Below, in pieces: positions 33,784 through 42,257 of a stretch of 64,000 nucleotides of DNA; within the stretch, counting starts at the first letter, position 1, and each line of letters begins with the position of its first letter. Below the pieces are notes generated by a model that worked only from the letters and a program-made list of their open reading frames with translations, had not been told where the DNA came from and searched no databases. The translations under genes were made by a program, and so were the position numbers. Origin of the DNA: Chryseobacterium defluvii (GTDB lineage Bacteria; Bacteroidota; Bacteroidia; Flavobacteriales; Weeksellaceae). The DNA is taken from positions 806,001 to 870,000 of the forward strand of contig NZ_RBXB01000002.1 in NCBI RefSeq assembly GCF_003634775.1. Reading direction: 5' to 3'.

Positions 33784-35427
33784 ATGAAGAAAAAATTACT
33801 AGCAGTTGCAGCACTTGCACTAGTAACGGGTTCTGTTGTGAAAGCACAGACCTGTACAGGAACTCACATCAGCTGTTTTACATCCATTGTCCCTACAGCA
33901 CAAACCAATAAACTGATCATTCCTACGGAACATAAGTATCAGCTTATTTTAAAAGAAGGAGACAGCTATACACAAGGAGGCGGATTTGTAGGAGGATTGA
34001 ATGACTTTACAGGATATGTTCCCATTACAGGAAGCAGTACCAACGGATATCTTTCGGTAAACCACGAAACCAATCCCGGAGGGGTCACCATGGCTGAAAT
34101 TAATTTTAATACGGCCACTAAACTTTGGCAATTAACTAAATCCCGGGCAGTAAGCTTTTCAGATCCAAGCTTAGTACAAACAATCAGAAACTGTTCAGGG
34201 GGAATTACGCCTTGGGGAACTATCGTTACGGCAGAAGAGCAAACTACTTCTAATGACGTTAATGGTGACGGATATAAAGATTACGGATGGCTGGTAGAGA
34301 TCAACCCCGCAACGGCTCAGGTAAGTTCCCTTAATACAGATGGTACCAAAGGAAAATTATGGCAAATGGGGGTTATGAACCACGAAAATGTAGTGGTGAA
34401 TAATGCGGGAACGGTAGCCTATTTCGGAGAAGACGGAGGAACAAATAAGGTGTATAAATATGTCATGGACACACCCAATAATCTTTCTTCCGGAAACTTA
34501 TACGTTCTGAAGCTTGACCAGGGACTAAGTAACGGAGATCCTGTAGTAACAACTGCCGTTTGGGTTCAGGTTCCGAATAAAATAAAGGCGGACCAGAATA
34601 ATGTGGCTTCTCAGGCACATACATTGGGCGGAACTAGTTTCAGTGGAGTAGAAGATGTGGAAATCAGCCCGGTAGACGGGAAAATTTACTTCACGGCCAA
34701 AGGGTTGAACAAAGTATACAGATTACAGGATGACGGAGCTACGGCTTCTCAGGTGGAAACTTTTGTAGGCGGCCTTACTACAAGCTATTCTTTCAATACT
34801 GCACAGGGAATGAAATCTGAAGCTTGGGGAGATGGTAATGATAATCTTACTTTTGATGAACTCGGGAATCTTTGGGTACTTCAGGATGGAGGGAAAAACT
34901 ATATTTGGGTAGTTGCTCCGGATCATACGCCGGCCAATCCTAAAGTAAGACTTTTTGCATCTATGCCTGCCGGATCCGAGCCAACAGGACTTACTTTTAC
35001 ACCGGATCATAAATTCGGATTCTTCTCTATTCAGCATCCGGATGCTACCATCTCTACAGATATTGATGCTACAGGAAATACTGTTGATTACAGAGGAAAA
35101 TCTGCTACAATCGTTGTGGCTCTTAAAGAAAACCTGGGAACAACAGGATCTTTGGGAACTATTGATCAGCATGTTGAAAATAGCGTTACCGTATCTCCTA
35201 ATCCAACCTCAGGAATGGTAAAGATCAATGCTCCGAAAGCTTTGAAAAACATTTCAGTAACGGCTTACAGTATGGATGGTAAAATTGTTTACAGCAACAA
35301 ATTTACAGGTTCGCATACTTCCTTGGATCTTGATTTTACTTCTCAACTTGAAGCTTCCCATATTTTAGTTGTAAATATCGAAGCGGAAGGTGGATTCCAG
35401 AAGATGGTGAAAGTTCTTAAAAAATAA
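33784..35427 (+). CDS. PhoX/DUF839-like beta-propeller phosphatase with T9SS sorting domain
   Basis: 547 residues from the ATG at 33784, with signal peptide MKKKLLAVAALALVTGSVVKAQ. PhoX-type segments are GYLSVNHETNPGG (about 90-102), CSGGITPWGTIVTAEEQ (about 138-154), GVEDVEISPVDGKIYFTAKG and DNLTFDELGNLWVLQDGG, which in PhoX place calcium and iron ligands on a beta-propeller. PhoX enzymes are calcium-dependent alkaline phosphatases. The C-terminal 80 residues (VSPNPTSGMVKINAPK, YSMDGKIVYSNKF, MVKVLKK) are a type A T9SS sorting domain, so it is exported to the surface by T9SS rather than by Tat. Whether all metal ligands are kept was not checked. Confidence 0.85.
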   Translation: MKKKLLAVAALALVTGSVVKAQTCTGTHISCFTSIVPTAQTNKLIIPTEHKYQLILKEGDSYTQGGGFVGGLNDFTGYVPITGSSTNGYLSVNHETNPGGVTMAEINFNTATKLWQLTKSRAVSFSDPSLVQTIRNCSGGITPWGTIVTAEEQTTSNDVNGDGYKDYGWLVEINPATAQVSSLNTDGTKGKLWQMGVMNHENVVVNNAGTVAYFGEDGGTNKVYKYVMDTPNNLSSGNLYVLKLDQGLSNGDPVVTTAVWVQVPNKIKADQNNVASQAHTLGGTSFSGVEDVEISPVDGKIYFTAKGLNKVYRLQDDGATASQVETFVGGLTTSYSFNTAQGMKSEAWGDGNDNLTFDELGNLWVLQDGGKNYIWVVAPDHTPANPKVRLFASMPAGSEPTGLTFTPDHKFGFFSIQHPDATISTDIDATGNTVDYRGKSATIVVALKENLGTTGSLGTIDQHVENSVTVSPNPTSGMVKINAPKALKNISVTAYSMDGKIVYSNKFTGSHTSLDLDFTSQLEASHILVVNIEAEGGFQKMVKVLKK

Positions 35428-35444
35428 CTATTAATAATTTCTCT

Positions 35445-35477
35445 AGCTGTCGGTAATGATTCTATTTGCCGGCAGCT
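35445..35477 (+). terminator. Terminator after the PhoX-like gene
   Basis: AGCTGTCGG paired with CCGGCAGCT (one T-G pair) around a 15-base loop, then TTCTCT. It ends 10 bases before the next start codon. Confidence 0.6.
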
Positions 35478-35487
35478 TTCTCTATCT

Positions 35488-36387
35488 ATGAAAAAACTGT
35501 TTGTTTTTATTTCCTTTTTTTCTCTTTCTCAGGTTACGGCTCAGATTGATCCTGTAAAATACCCTACCTATACCAATATTGATGATGCTTTGAAAAGTAA
35601 AGAAACGGTATATAGCATAAGCTTTAGAGACAAAGCGCTTTTTAATATTCCTCCCGGCATCAGAAACCTGAATTCCTTGTTCTTTCTGAATATTATGGGA
35701 AACAGGTTGGAAAAAATGGATCAGGAGATTTTTGATTTGAAAGAACTTGAAATATTGAATGTAAACCAAAACAGCATTAAATATATCCCTGACGAAATTG
35801 GAGCATTAAAAAAACTCAAGACTTTTTCAATGAGTCTGAACAGTTTAACGTCCATAAATCCTAATATTGCCCAACTTCAAAACCTGGAAGTTATTCAGCT
35901 TGATGCCAATAATCTGAATGTTTTTCCCGAAGCTTTACTTCAGATTCCAACTTTAGTGGAAATCAATTTGCAGGGTAATCAGATCAGTTTCATTGATGAA
36001 GATCTAAGGAAAATTAAAAACCTGAAATTTTTAAACCTTTCAGCCAACCAGATCAATGATTTGGGAAACATAGATCTTCCTGAAAAATTAAAATACCTTG
36101 AACTGCAGCAGAATGCCATCATCAGTTTACCCGATCAGCTGTTCTGTGCAAAAAACCTTGAGTTTTTAAATGTAAGTCAGAATAATATCAGGCAGATTTC
36201 ACCTAAAATAAAAGGATTAAAGAATATCGTCAGTTTAAATCTGGGTAACAATAAAATAATGGATCTTCCAATGGAATTTAAAGAGCTGAAAAACCTGAAA
36301 ACACTTATCCTTACGGGAAATCCTATCGAAAAAAATAAAATAGACCAGCTGAAAGCCTTACTGCCGGATACCCAGATCTACTTCTGA
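35488..36387 (+). CDS. Exported leucine-rich-repeat protein
   Basis: 299 residues with signal peptide ending TAQ (residue 18). From about residue 60 to 290 it is a chain of roughly ten 23-residue leucine-rich repeats (pattern LxxLxxLxLxxNxIxxLPxxI, for example LEILNVNQNSIKYIPDEI, LKYLELQQNAIISLPDQL, NIVSLNLGNNKIMDLP). Such repeats form a curved binding surface; the partner is unknown. No T9SS domain or lipobox is present, so it is probably periplasmic. Its TGA stop abuts the TTA (stop) of the convergent SUI1-like gene with no intervening base. Confidence 0.9.
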   Translation: MKKLFVFISFFSLSQVTAQIDPVKYPTYTNIDDALKSKETVYSISFRDKALFNIPPGIRNLNSLFFLNIMGNRLEKMDQEIFDLKELEILNVNQNSIKYIPDEIGALKKLKTFSMSLNSLTSINPNIAQLQNLEVIQLDANNLNVFPEALLQIPTLVEINLQGNQISFIDEDLRKIKNLKFLNLSANQINDLGNIDLPEKLKYLELQQNAIISLPDQLFCAKNLEFLNVSQNNIRQISPKIKGLKNIVSLNLGNNKIMDLPMEFKELKNLKTLILTGNPIEKNKIDQLKALLPDTQIYF

Positions 36388-36711
36388 TTATCCGCCGACT
36401 CTTTTCGTTTTATAGCCCATATCTTTAAGGATTTCCATGATTTTGTCACGGTTATCCCCTTGAATGATGATCACACCATCTTTTTCAGAACCCCCGATTC
36501 CTAAAGTGGTTTTGATCTTTTTGGAAATATTTTTAAGACCTTCTTCACTGCCTTCCCAGCCTTCAATTAGGGTCACGGGCTTACCATTCCTCCCTTTCTT
36601 TTCAAACTTGCATACCAAAGGCTCTTTCTGTTTGAATTCTTCTTGAGGCATTTCAAAATCCTGTTCTTCATGATCAGGAAAAAGGTTTTTAAGTTGATCT
36701 CGTAAATCCAT
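36388..36711 (-). CDS. SUI1/eIF1-family translation factor (YciH-like)
   Basis: 107 residues. The C-terminal SUI1 domain (about 28-107) shows KKGRNGKPVTLIEGWEG, KNISKKIKTTLGIGGSEKDGVIIIQGDNRDKIMEILKDMGYKTKRVGG, matching the bacterial YciH/eIF1 fold: basic start, the LGIGGSEKDGxIxIQG core and the hydrophobic end. YciH is thought to act on initiation-codon selection or on translation under stress. The first 27 residues are acidic and probably disordered. It is tail-to-tail with the LRR gene with no spacer. Confidence 0.9.
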   Translation of the reverse strand: MDLRDQLKNLFPDHEEQDFEMPQEEFKQKEPLVCKFEKKGRNGKPVTLIEGWEGSEEGLKNISKKIKTTLGIGGSEKDGVIIIQGDNRDKIMEILKDMGYKTKRVGG

Positions 36712-36824
36712 GGAACAAAATTAAAAATATAATGAATAAGGTGCAAGATTTAATATTTTTATAGGCAATGAATGCCTAGGTGAAATTAAAACTCTTCAAA
36801 TTCTTTTATTCATAGGAAAATAGA

Positions 36825-36832
36825 TAAATTTG
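36825..36832 (+). promoter_or_regulatory. -7 element of gpmI
   Basis: TAAATTTG, exact match, 19 bases before the ATG at 36852. The alternative ATG at 36834 would lie upstream of or at the transcription start, so 36852 is preferred. Confidence 0.55.
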
Positions 36833-36851
36833 TATGGTTAAATCATACAAA

Positions 36852-38393
36852 ATGTCAAAAAAAGCAATACTAGCAATCCTTGACGGATGGGGGTTGGGAA
36901 TGAATCCGGACGTTTCGGCCATAGATAAAGCAGATACACCATTTATGGATAGTTGTTATAAGAAATTCCCTCATACCACACTGGAAGCAAGCGGTTTGGC
37001 GGTTGGTCTTCCGGCCGGGCAGATGGGAAATTCTGAAGTAGGCCATATGAATTTAGGAGCGGGAAGAGTCGTGTACCAAAACCTGGTTAAGCTTAATATG
37101 GCGGTTGAAAATGGTACTTTAGGCCAGGAAAAAGTCATCCAGGAAGCTTTTGAATATGCTAAAAAAGAAAATAAAAAGATACACTTCATAGGTTTGGTTT
37201 CCAATGGAGGGGTACATTCACATATCAATCATTTAAAAGGGTTACTGACAGCTGCCAAAGAATTCGGACTGAATGAGAATGTTTTTGTTCATGCCTTTAC
37301 CGATGGGAGAGACTGTGATCCGCATTCCGGAATTGGGTTCATTGAAGAGCTTCAGAGGCACATGGAAGCAACTACCGGAAAACTGGCGACAGTAGTAGGA
37401 AGGTATTACGCAATGGATAGAGATAAGAGATGGGAGCGTGTAAAGCTGGCTTATGATGCTCTCACAGAAGGAGTAGGTCTACAGACAACCGATGCATTGG
37501 CAGCCATTAAAGCCTCTTATGACAATAATGTTACTGATGAATTTTTAAAACCGATCATTTTAGTTAATACTACAGCTACAGGAAATATAGTTCCGGTGGC
37601 CAAAATTGTAGATAATGATGTGGTAATCTGCTTCAATTTCCGTACCGACAGGGGACGTGAAATCACAGAAGTCCTTTCGCAAAAAGATTTTCCTGAATAT
37701 TTCATGCGTAAACTGAATCTGTACTATATTACGTTGACCAACTATGATGCAACTTTCCAGAATGTACAGGTGGTTTTTGATGAAGAAGTCTTACAAAATA
37801 CCATGGGAGAAGTGTTGGAAAGAAACGGTAAAACCCAGATCAGGATCGCAGAAACAGAAAAGTATCCACACGTTACCTTCTTTTTCTCAGGGGGAAGGGA
37901 AAAAGAGTTTGCAGGTGAAAGAAGATTACTTTGTCCAAGCCCTAAAGACGTTCCAACCTATGATCTGAAGCCGGAAATGTCTGCATATGATATTACCAAT
38001 GCCATTCTTCCGGAATTGGAAAATGAAACTGCCGATTTTGTATGTTTAAACTTCGCGAATACAGATATGGTGGGACATACCGGAGTCTTTGAAGCGGCCG
38101 TAAAAGCAGCAGAAACGGTAGATAAATGTATCGAAAAAGTAGCAACCACAGCGTATGAGCATGGATATGCCGTATTTATCCTGGCAGATCACGGAAACTC
38201 AGACGTGATGATAAATGCTGACGGAACACCGAATACGCAGCACTCAACCAATTTGGTCCCGCTTATTGTAATGGATAAAGACCACACCTGGAATCTGAAA
38301 CCCGGAAAACTGGGGGATATTGCTCCATCCATTTTAAAAATAATGGGGCTGGAAATACCGGAAGTAATGACGGGCGATATTCTAATAAGCTGA
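36852..38393 (+). CDS. gpmI: 2,3-bisphosphoglycerate-independent phosphoglycerate mutase
   Basis: 513 residues, standard for GpmI. The catalytic serine Ser61 is in GQMGNSEVGHMNLGAGR. Other alkaline-phosphatase-superfamily metal motifs are LAILDGWG (8-15), FTDGRDCDPHSG, NFRTDRGREI, NFANTDMVGHTG and ILADHGNSDVM. It interconverts 3- and 2-phosphoglycerate in glycolysis and gluconeogenesis, using two manganese ions in the cytoplasm. The gene is monocistronic. Confidence 0.96.
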   Translation: MSKKAILAILDGWGLGMNPDVSAIDKADTPFMDSCYKKFPHTTLEASGLAVGLPAGQMGNSEVGHMNLGAGRVVYQNLVKLNMAVENGTLGQEKVIQEAFEYAKKENKKIHFIGLVSNGGVHSHINHLKGLLTAAKEFGLNENVFVHAFTDGRDCDPHSGIGFIEELQRHMEATTGKLATVVGRYYAMDRDKRWERVKLAYDALTEGVGLQTTDALAAIKASYDNNVTDEFLKPIILVNTTATGNIVPVAKIVDNDVVICFNFRTDRGREITEVLSQKDFPEYFMRKLNLYYITLTNYDATFQNVQVVFDEEVLQNTMGEVLERNGKTQIRIAETEKYPHVTFFFSGGREKEFAGERRLLCPSPKDVPTYDLKPEMSAYDITNAILPELENETADFVCLNFANTDMVGHTGVFEAAVKAAETVDKCIEKVATTAYEHGYAVFILADHGNSDVMINADGTPNTQHSTNLVPLIVMDKDHTWNLKPGKLGDIAPSILKIMGLEIPEVMTGDILIS

Positions 38394-38468
38394 AATCAAT
38401 AATATTGTTAAAAAAATATCGTTATTATTTAAGTATTGGTATTTTATGATTAAAGTCAGGCACGTAAC

Positions 38469-38502
38469 TTGCTATGCTTTAAATAATAAAAGCCTATCTT
38501 TG
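38469..38502 (+). promoter_or_regulatory. Promoter of the acyl-ACP desaturase gene
   Basis: TTG (38469-38471), a 23-base spacer and TATCTTTG (38495-38502), 23 bases before the ATG at 38526. The spacer is at the long end of the accepted range. Confidence 0.6.
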
Positions 38503-38525
38503 CATATTAAATCTAAATAGTAAAA

Positions 38526-39506
38526 ATGTATCAAAATCTTGTTAGGAAAGAAGTAATGGGGATTTTAGAAAAGGAAGTAGGTTCTTTTCTGGAAAAATTT
38601 TTAACGCCGATTGAAAAAATCTGGCAGCCTTCAGATTATCTCCCGGACCCTTCAAGTGCTGAGTTTAAATACGATTTAGAAGAAATCCAGACTTTCGCTC
38701 GTGAAATGCCTTACGATCTTTTTGTGACGCTCATCGGAGACTGTATTACGGAAGAAGCTTTGCCTTCTTACGAATCATGGTTAATGGGAGTGGAAGGTAT
38801 CGACCAGGAAGAGAAAATAGTAGGCTGGAGCCATTGGGTAAGAGCATGGACTGCTGAGGAAAACAGACACGGAGATTTATTAAATAAATATCTATATCTG
38901 TGTGGAAGAGTGAATATGAGGGAAGTGGAGATCACTACTCAATACCTGATTAATGATGGTTTCGATTTGGGTACCAGCATGGACCCTTACAGAAACTTTG
39001 TATACACAAGCTTTCAGGAAACAGCTACCAATATCTCTCACAGAAGAGTGGGTACCCTGGCCAAACAGTCAGGAAACGGAAAATTAGCAAAAATGTGTGG
39101 GGTGATTGCGGCAGATGAAGCGAGACACGCCAAAGCATACAAACATTTCGTGACAAAAATTCTAGAGATTGATCCCTCTGAAATGATTTTGGCTTTTGAA
39201 GATATGATGCGTAAGAAAATTGTAATGCCTGCACACATGATGAGACAATCCGGGCAGAAAGCCGGAGAGCTTTGGGGACATTTTTCCGATGCTGCTCAGC
39301 GATGTATGGTGTATACAGGACAGGATTATATCAACATTTTAAAAGATTTGTTGGATGAATGGAAGATAGAGCACGTAAAAGGCCTTACTGAAAAAGCAGA
39401 AAAAGCTCAGGAATATTTAATGAAACTACCGGCAAGATTACAGAAAATCACCGACAGAATCTCTACCCCGGACCAGCAGTTTCAGTTCAGCTGGGTAAAA
39501 AGTTAG
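38526..39506 (+). CDS. Acyl-ACP desaturase (soluble di-iron)
   Basis: 326 residues of the plant-type stearoyl-ACP desaturase family. The two di-iron motifs are EENRH (about 112-116) and DEARH (about 197-201), each giving a bridging glutamate and a histidine, with a further glutamate in the FQETATNISHRR helix. The enzyme puts a cis double bond into acyl chains on ACP with oxygen and ferredoxin in the cytoplasm. This would set membrane fluidity. It is transcribed alone, ending in a hairpin that overlaps the next promoter. Confidence 0.9.
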   Translation: MYQNLVRKEVMGILEKEVGSFLEKFLTPIEKIWQPSDYLPDPSSAEFKYDLEEIQTFAREMPYDLFVTLIGDCITEEALPSYESWLMGVEGIDQEEKIVGWSHWVRAWTAEENRHGDLLNKYLYLCGRVNMREVEITTQYLINDGFDLGTSMDPYRNFVYTSFQETATNISHRRVGTLAKQSGNGKLAKMCGVIAADEARHAKAYKHFVTKILEIDPSEMILAFEDMMRKKIVMPAHMMRQSGQKAGELWGHFSDAAQRCMVYTGQDYINILKDLLDEWKIEHVKGLTEKAEKAQEYLMKLPARLQKITDRISTPDQQFQFSWVKS

Positions 39507-39531
39507 TCTATATTGTTATAAATTATAAAGT

Positions 39532-39578
39532 AAGAGTGCTGATTGTTTTTTTGGCACTCTTTTTATTTCCTATCTTTG
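39532..39578 (+). promoter_or_regulatory. Overlapping terminator and promoter between desaturase and HAD genes
   Basis: A hairpin AAGAGTGC (39532-39539) / GCACTCTT (39554-39561) followed by TTTATTT ends the desaturase transcript. The loop end contains TTTG (39550-39553), which, 17 bases before TATCTTTG (39571-39578), makes the promoter of the next gene. Termination and initiation signals therefore share sequence. Confidence 0.65.
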
Positions 39579-39599
39579 CACAGCTAAAAATGAACAAAA

Positions 39600-40031
39600 A
39601 TGTTAAATAATAAAAAAATTGCCGTGGATTTTGATGGAACTATTGTAGATGATGCGTATCCGGCAATTGGAAAGCCTAAAACTTTCGTATTTGAAACTTT
39701 AAAAAAATTACAGGCCCAGGGCTACAGGTTGATTCTTTGGACATACAGACATGGAAAGACATTGGAAGAAGCAATAGAATTCTGCAGAAAAAATGGGATT
39801 GAATTCTATGCAGTCAATTCTAGTTTTGAAGGAGAGGTTTTTGATTCTGAAGCACAGTCAAGAAAAATAGATGCGGATTGGTTTATTGATGACAGGAATT
39901 TAGGAGGCTTTCCGGGCTGGGGAGAAATCTATAATATCATTAACGAAAGAATAGAATTCCGTGTGGAAGGAAAAGAAGTTTTAGCCTATTCCAAACTTAA
40001 GAAAGAAAAGAAAAAAGGATTATTCTGGTAG
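39600..40031 (+). CDS. Small HAD-superfamily phosphohydrolase (BT0820-like)
   Basis: 143 residues. HAD motif I is IAVDFDGTIVDD (7-18) with nucleophile Asp11 and Asp13, motif II is the Thr in LILWTYR, and motif IV appears as WFIDDRNLGG near 97. It lacks a cap insertion, so it is a minimal HAD fold like the Bacteroides protein BT0820. The substrate is unknown. It is transcribed from the promoter ending at 39578. The next gene begins 85 bases downstream, after repeat-rich DNA. Confidence 0.88.
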   Translation: MLNNKKIAVDFDGTIVDDAYPAIGKPKTFVFETLKKLQAQGYRLILWTYRHGKTLEEAIEFCRKNGIEFYAVNSSFEGEVFDSEAQSRKIDADWFIDDRNLGGFPGWGEIYNIINERIEFRVEGKEVLAYSKLKKEKKKGLFW

Positions 40032-40039
40032 AATAGATC

Positions 40040-40110
40040 TAACAATATAGTAATGTAACAGTTTACCAATATTTTGGTTGTTACATTGTTAAATTTTTAA
40101 ATTGTTATAT
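40040..40110. repeat. AT-rich inverted repeat between HAD and map genes
   Basis: AATGTAACA (40052-40060) pairs with TGTTACATT (40079-40087), flanked by AACAATAT and ATTGTTATATTAAT words that also occur in the repeat at 2984-3077. It is another copy, degenerate, of that spacer-repeat family. Confidence 0.55.
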
Positions 40111-40116
40111 TAATAC

Positions 40117-40926
40117 ATGATTCAGTTAAAAACAATAGAAGAGCTTCGTTTGATGAAGCAAAGTGCCCGATTGGTTTCCCAGACATTAGGAATGTTGGCT
40201 AAAGAAATCAAACCGGGAATCACTACTTCACATTTAGATAAATTAGCCTACGATTTTATTAAAGATCATGGCGCCGAACCAGCATTTCTGGGATATGGTG
40301 GATTTCCGTACTCTTTATGTATTTCTCCCAATGAGCAGGTAGTTCATGGATTTCCCAATAATGATATTCTGAAAGACGGAGACGTTCTTTCGGTAGACTG
40401 TGGAGTTATTTTAAATGGTTTTGTAGGAGATCATGCCTATACTTTTGAAGTAGGGGAAGTGAAGCCTGAAACCAAAAAATTACTGAAAGTAGCGAAAGAA
40501 TCTCTTTATAAAGGAATTGAACAATGCATCAGAGGGAAAAGAATAGGAGATATTTCCCATGCGATACAGTCTCACTGTGAAAAAGAAGGATATGGAGTAG
40601 TAAGAGAACTCGTAGGACATGGTTTGGGAAGAAAAATGCATGAAGATCCACAGGTTCCTAATTACGGAAGACAGGGAAGCGGAAAAGTGATCAAAGACGG
40701 TTTGGCAATCGCTATCGAGCCGATGATCAATATGGGAACCGAAAAAGTAAAATTCCATAATGACGGCTGGACGGTGACTACTTTAGATAATCAGCCATCT
40801 GCTCACTTTGAACATGATGTAGCCGTAATCAACGGTAAGCCGGTGCTACTTTCCACATATCAATATATTTATGAAGCTTTAGGCATTGAAAGTGACGAAG
40901 AGAAGCGTTTTCAAATGGATTTTTAA
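40117..40926 (+). CDS. map: Type I methionine aminopeptidase
   Basis: 269 residues. The five metal ligands of the family are visible: Asp in LSVDCGV, Asp in VGDHAYTF, His in ELVGHGLGRKMHEDP, Glu in IAIEPMINMG and Glu in AHFEHDVAV. It removes the initiator methionine from nascent proteins in the cytoplasm. The TAA stop overlaps the ATG of the downstream methyltransferase (TAATG), so the pair is translationally coupled. Confidence 0.96.
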   Translation: MIQLKTIEELRLMKQSARLVSQTLGMLAKEIKPGITTSHLDKLAYDFIKDHGAEPAFLGYGGFPYSLCISPNEQVVHGFPNNDILKDGDVLSVDCGVILNGFVGDHAYTFEVGEVKPETKKLLKVAKESLYKGIEQCIRGKRIGDISHAIQSHCEKEGYGVVRELVGHGLGRKMHEDPQVPNYGRQGSGKVIKDGLAIAIEPMINMGTEKVKFHNDGWTVTTLDNQPSAHFEHDVAVINGKPVLLSTYQYIYEALGIESDEEKRFQMDF

Positions 40927-41693
40927 TGAAAAAAGTCACTAAACTTTTATTAAATAAACTTCCGCGTCCCATGCTTATTAAAATGAGTATTTGGGCAAGA
41001 CCGCTTATCTATCAGTTCTTTAAAGGAGATCAGTTTTATGATCCTATTGACGGAAAATCTTACAGGAAATTTCTTCCTTACGGATATGGCTCCCAGAGGG
41101 AAAATGCATTGTCTCCCGGAACTTTAAGTCTGGAAAGACACCGTCAGATGTGGTTGTACCTTCAGAATGAAACCGATTTTTTCATTAAAAACTATAAAGT
41201 TTTACATATTGCTCCGGAACAGGAGTTTTTGAGGAAATTCAAAAGAATGAGAAACCTGGATTATATTTCAGCCGACTTATTCTCTCCGATTGTAGATGTA
41301 AAAGCTGATATTCTTGATCTTCCTTTTGCGGATGAAAGCTTTGATATCATTTTTTGTAACCACGTCCTTGAACATATTGAGGACGATGCAAAAGCCATGA
41401 GCGAATTATACAGAGTCATGAAGCCGGGAGGCTGGGGAATTTTTCAGGTACCGATGAAAAACTCATTGGAAAAGACTTATGAAGATTTCACCATTAAAGA
41501 CCCTAAAGAACGTCAGAAGCATTTCGGACAATACGATCACGTTCGTTGGTATGGGATGGATTATTTTGACCGTCTGAGAAAAGCAGGCTTTGAAACCGAA
41601 CCCAATTTCTATTCTCAAAACTTTTCACAGGAAGAAATCAGAAAGTACGGATTAAGGCATAATGAAATCCTGCCTGTCGTATTCAAAAAATAA
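40926..41693 (+). CDS. Class I SAM-dependent methyltransferase
   Basis: 255 residues. The SAM-binding motif I is replaced by KVLHIAPEQEFLRKFKRM, as in several Bacteroidota and glycan-related methyltransferases. Motif II is IISADLFSP/VDVKADILDLPFADESFDIIFCNHVLEHIEDD, and YRVMKPGGWGIFQVP follows. The substrate is unknown. The start overlaps the map stop by one base, implying co-translation, but this link to methionine removal is not explained. A perfect palindromic terminator follows. Confidence 0.85.
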   Translation: MKKVTKLLLNKLPRPMLIKMSIWARPLIYQFFKGDQFYDPIDGKSYRKFLPYGYGSQRENALSPGTLSLERHRQMWLYLQNETDFFIKNYKVLHIAPEQEFLRKFKRMRNLDYISADLFSPIVDVKADILDLPFADESFDIIFCNHVLEHIEDDAKAMSELYRVMKPGGWGIFQVPMKNSLEKTYEDFTIKDPKERQKHFGQYDHVRWYGMDYFDRLRKAGFETEPNFYSQNFSQEEIRKYGLRHNEILPVVFKK

Positions 41694-41726
41694 CAAACAC
41701 GCCTTCAATTTGAAGGCGTGTTTGTT
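41692..41726. terminator. Perfect 17-bp-arm palindromic terminator
   Basis: AACAAACACGCCTTCAA, centre T, then its exact reverse complement. It is centred between convergent genes, with A and T tracts on both sides, and works for either direction. Confidence 0.88.
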
Positions 41727-41737
41727 TTTATAAGATA

Positions 41738-42064
41738 CTAATGTGAAACCGCTTTCAACCCAATTACAGAGCCAATTAGCGTGGTAATAAAAAATATTCT
41801 CCAGAAGCTTACGGGATCTTTAAAAAAGAAAATTCCCATTAATGCTGTTCCTACCGCACCAATTCCCGTCCATACCGCATAAGCGGTTCCGATGGGTAAT
41901 GTTTGGGTTGCTTTGATCAGTAAGACCATACTTATTGTCATGGTCACAAGAAAACCTGCATACCAATAATACATTTCGGTTCCGGACGTTTCCTTGGCTT
42001 TTCCTAAACATGAAGCAAATGCTACTTCAAATAATCCTGCAATGATTAAAATGATCCAATTCAT
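41738..42064 (-). CDS. Small multidrug resistance family transporter, SugE/Gdx-like
   Basis: 108 residues with four hydrophobic segments and the conserved SMR glutamate Glu13 in LIIAGLFEVAFASCLGKA. The LPIGTAYAVWTGIGAVGTALMG signature (around 56-77) is that of SMR transporters. The N-terminal part and the KATQTLPIGTAYA segment are nearer to the guanidinium-exporter (Gdx/SugE) subtype than to EmrE, but I cannot separate these surely. It acts as a dual-topology dimer exchanging protons for a cation. I saw no guanidine riboswitch ahead of it. Confidence 0.88.
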   Translation of the reverse strand: MNWIILIIAGLFEVAFASCLGKAKETSGTEMYYWYAGFLVTMTISMVLLIKATQTLPIGTAYAVWTGIGAVGTALMGIFFFKDPVSFWRIFFITTLIGSVIGLKAVSH

Positions 42065-42167
42065 TTCTGATAATTTTCTGCTGCAAAGTTCCCTGTTTTA
42101 AAGGAAAAAACATTTTACAATTGTTAAAAAATGAATACTTATCATAATTTTATATAGAATCAGGGAT

Positions 42168-42241
42168 GTCATTCTGAACGTAGTAAAACGAAGTGAAGAA
42201 TCTTAATAATTTTAAAGAGATTCTTCCTTCGTCAGAATGAC
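42168..42241. repeat. GTCATTCTGA palindromic spacer element, copy 1
   Basis: 74 bases beginning GTCATTCTGAACGTAGTAAA and ending TTCGTCAGAATGAC, with GAAGAATCTT / AGATTCTTC inside, so the two halves are imperfect inverted repeats. A second copy is at 51495-51581. Similar GTCATTCTGA...TCAGAATGAC elements are frequent spacer repeats in Bacteroidota as I recall. Confidence 0.78.
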
Positions 42242-42257
42242 AAAAAAAAAATTTAAT

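Noticed and set aside
34723-35172. 149-residue open frame on the minus strand inside the PhoX-like gene
   Set aside because: It is antisense to a gene with a clear signal peptide, conserved motifs and T9SS domain; its own sequence is Ser/Ile/Arg-rich with no recognisable motif.
42065-42257. Possible guanidine riboswitch near the SMR exporter
   Set aside because: The region ahead of the exporter start holds a GTCATTCTGA palindromic repeat and AT-rich DNA, and I do not see the conserved riboswitch cores.
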